In this document: one piece after another, positions 5,817-6,359 of the stretch | Layout of the letters: every line of letters starts with the position of its first letter | Numbering within the stretch: position 1 is the first letter of the stretch | Source: Bacteroidales bacterium | GTDB lineage: Bacteria > Bacteroidota > Bacteroidia > Bacteroidales > JAADGE01 | NCBI GenBank assembly: GCA_026987795.1 | Contig: JALSMF010000448.1 | Span: forward strand, 1 to 6,359 | DNA length: 6,359 nucleotides | Direction: 5' to 3' | The notes under the pieces: generated by a model | Databases searched by the model: none | What the model was told of the DNA's origin: nothing | Seen by the model: only the letters and a program-made list of their open reading frames with translations | Made by a program: the position numbers and the translations under genes

Positions 5817-6359
5817 TTACTTTGCACACGAAACAGCCGTTATTGATGAGGGCTGCGAAATAGGAAAAGGGACAAAAATATGGCATTTTTCGCATATTAT
5901 GCCCAATTGTAAAATAGGTGAAAATTGTAATATCGGGCAAAATGTAGTGGTATCGCCCGAAGTAGTCCTCGGAAAAAACGTAAAAATTCAAAATAATGTT
6001 TCGATTTATACCGGAGTTATTTGCGAAGATGATGTTTTCTTAGGTCCTTCAATGGTTTTTACAAACGTTACAAATCCGCGAAGTGCCGTTGTAAGAAGAG
6101 GACAATACGAAACCACTGTTGTAAGAAAAGGTGCATCAATAGGTGCTAACGCAACGATTGTTTGCGGACATAATATCGGAAAATTTGCATTTATAGGCGC
6201 CGGAGCCGTAGTTACTAAAGAAGTAAAAGACTATGCCTTAGTGGTCGGAAATCCTGCAAAACAAATCGGATGGATGAGCGAATACGGGCATCGACTTAAT
6301 TTTGACGAAAACGGAATAGCCGTTTGTCCCGAAAGTAATGAAAAATATATACTTTCTGA
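5800..6359 (+). CDS. wbpD: Sugar-nucleotide N-acetyltransferase, left-handed beta-helix (WbpD/WlbB type), 3' partial
   Basis: The frame opens at the ATG at 5800, overlapping the end of the aminotransferase gene by 17 nt, and stays open for 186 complete codons to the window edge. The TGA at 6357-6359 is out of frame. Hexapeptide repeats build the left-handed beta helix: IGKGTKIW (21-28), IGENCNIGQNV (39-49), LGKNVKIQNNVSIYTGV (58-73), then after a loop IGANATIVCGHNIGKFAFIGAGAVVTKEV (114-142). Typical family strings are WHFSHIM, FLGPSMVFTNVTNPRSAV (80-97) and VVGNPAKQIGWM (148-159). The C-terminal GIAVCPESNEKYIL resembles the usual end of WbpD/WlbB proteins (about 190-200 residues), so few codons are missing. 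The enzyme would transfer acetyl from acetyl-CoA to the 3-amino group made by the upstream aminotransferase, giving a UDP-2,3-diacetamido uronic acid in the cytosol. The start choice gives MPTENNYFAHETAVID, in line with family N-termini. The overlap suggests translational coupling. Confidence 0.92.
   Translation, partial: MPTENNYFAHETAVIDEGCEIGKGTKIWHFSHIMPNCKIGENCNIGQNVVVSPEVVLGKNVKIQNNVSIYTGVICEDDVFLGPSMVFTNVTNPRSAVVRRGQYETTVVRKGASIGANATIVCGHNIGKFAFIGAGAVVTKEVKDYALVVGNPAKQIGWMSEYGHRLNFDENGIAVCPESNEKYILS

Noticed and set aside
5776..5991. 71-residue minus-strand open frame opposite the acetyltransferase
   Set aside because: The + strand encodes clear hexapeptide repeats there, so this is an antisense shadow.
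6357..6359. TGA at the window end as the acetyltransferase stop
   Set aside because: It is out of frame with the ATG at 5800; the last full codon is TCT at 6355-6357 and the gene continues past the window.
1..6359. CRISPR array, insertion sequence, tRNA or integrase
   Set aside because: No spaced direct repeats, terminal inverted repeats, cloverleaf sequences or recombinase motifs were seen.

Overview
The window is low-GC DNA from a member of the Bacteroidota. It carries a SusD/SusE pair, two perfect matches to the Bacteroidota -7 promoter element TAnnTTTG (2190-2197 and 2841-2848), almost no Shine-Dalgarno sequences, and a ZapA / RNase Y gene order that I recall from this phylum. All recognised genes are on the + strand. 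The exact genus cannot be told.

Region 1 (1-2143) is the end of a glycan-uptake operon. It holds a SusD-family surface glycan-binding lipoprotein whose 5' end lies outside the window, then a SusE-like lipoprotein 16 nt downstream, and closes with a clear intrinsic terminator. Region 2 (2160-2808) is a two-gene cell-division unit: a small coiled-coil protein, probably a ZapB-like or FtsZ-ring-associated partner, and ZapA, with a promoter just ahead of the first gene.

Region 3 (2809-3103) is a 295-base protein-free gap. It has its own promoter and a strongly structured RNA of about 200-225 nt. The two ends of the RNA pair over 17 bp and end in a T6 tract. The long stem encloses an asymmetric open bubble and an apical arm, which is the 6S RNA (SsrS) architecture. 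It also sits next to zapA, as ssrS does in Gammaproteobacteria. This is the most interesting part of the window. The RNA can also fold in mutually exclusive ways, so a cis-acting leader of rny is a second possibility.

Region 4 (3104-6359) starts with rny (RNase Y: membrane anchor, coiled coil, KH, HD). It continues with two sugar-nucleotide genes: a PLP-dependent aminotransferase of the WbpE/WlbC type and, overlapping it by 17 nt, a left-handed beta-helix N-acetyltransferase of the WbpD/WlbB type that runs off the right edge. Together these two would convert a UDP-3-keto-HexNAcA to its 3-acetamido form for surface polysaccharide. The close spacing suggests that rny and the sugar genes are co-transcribed.
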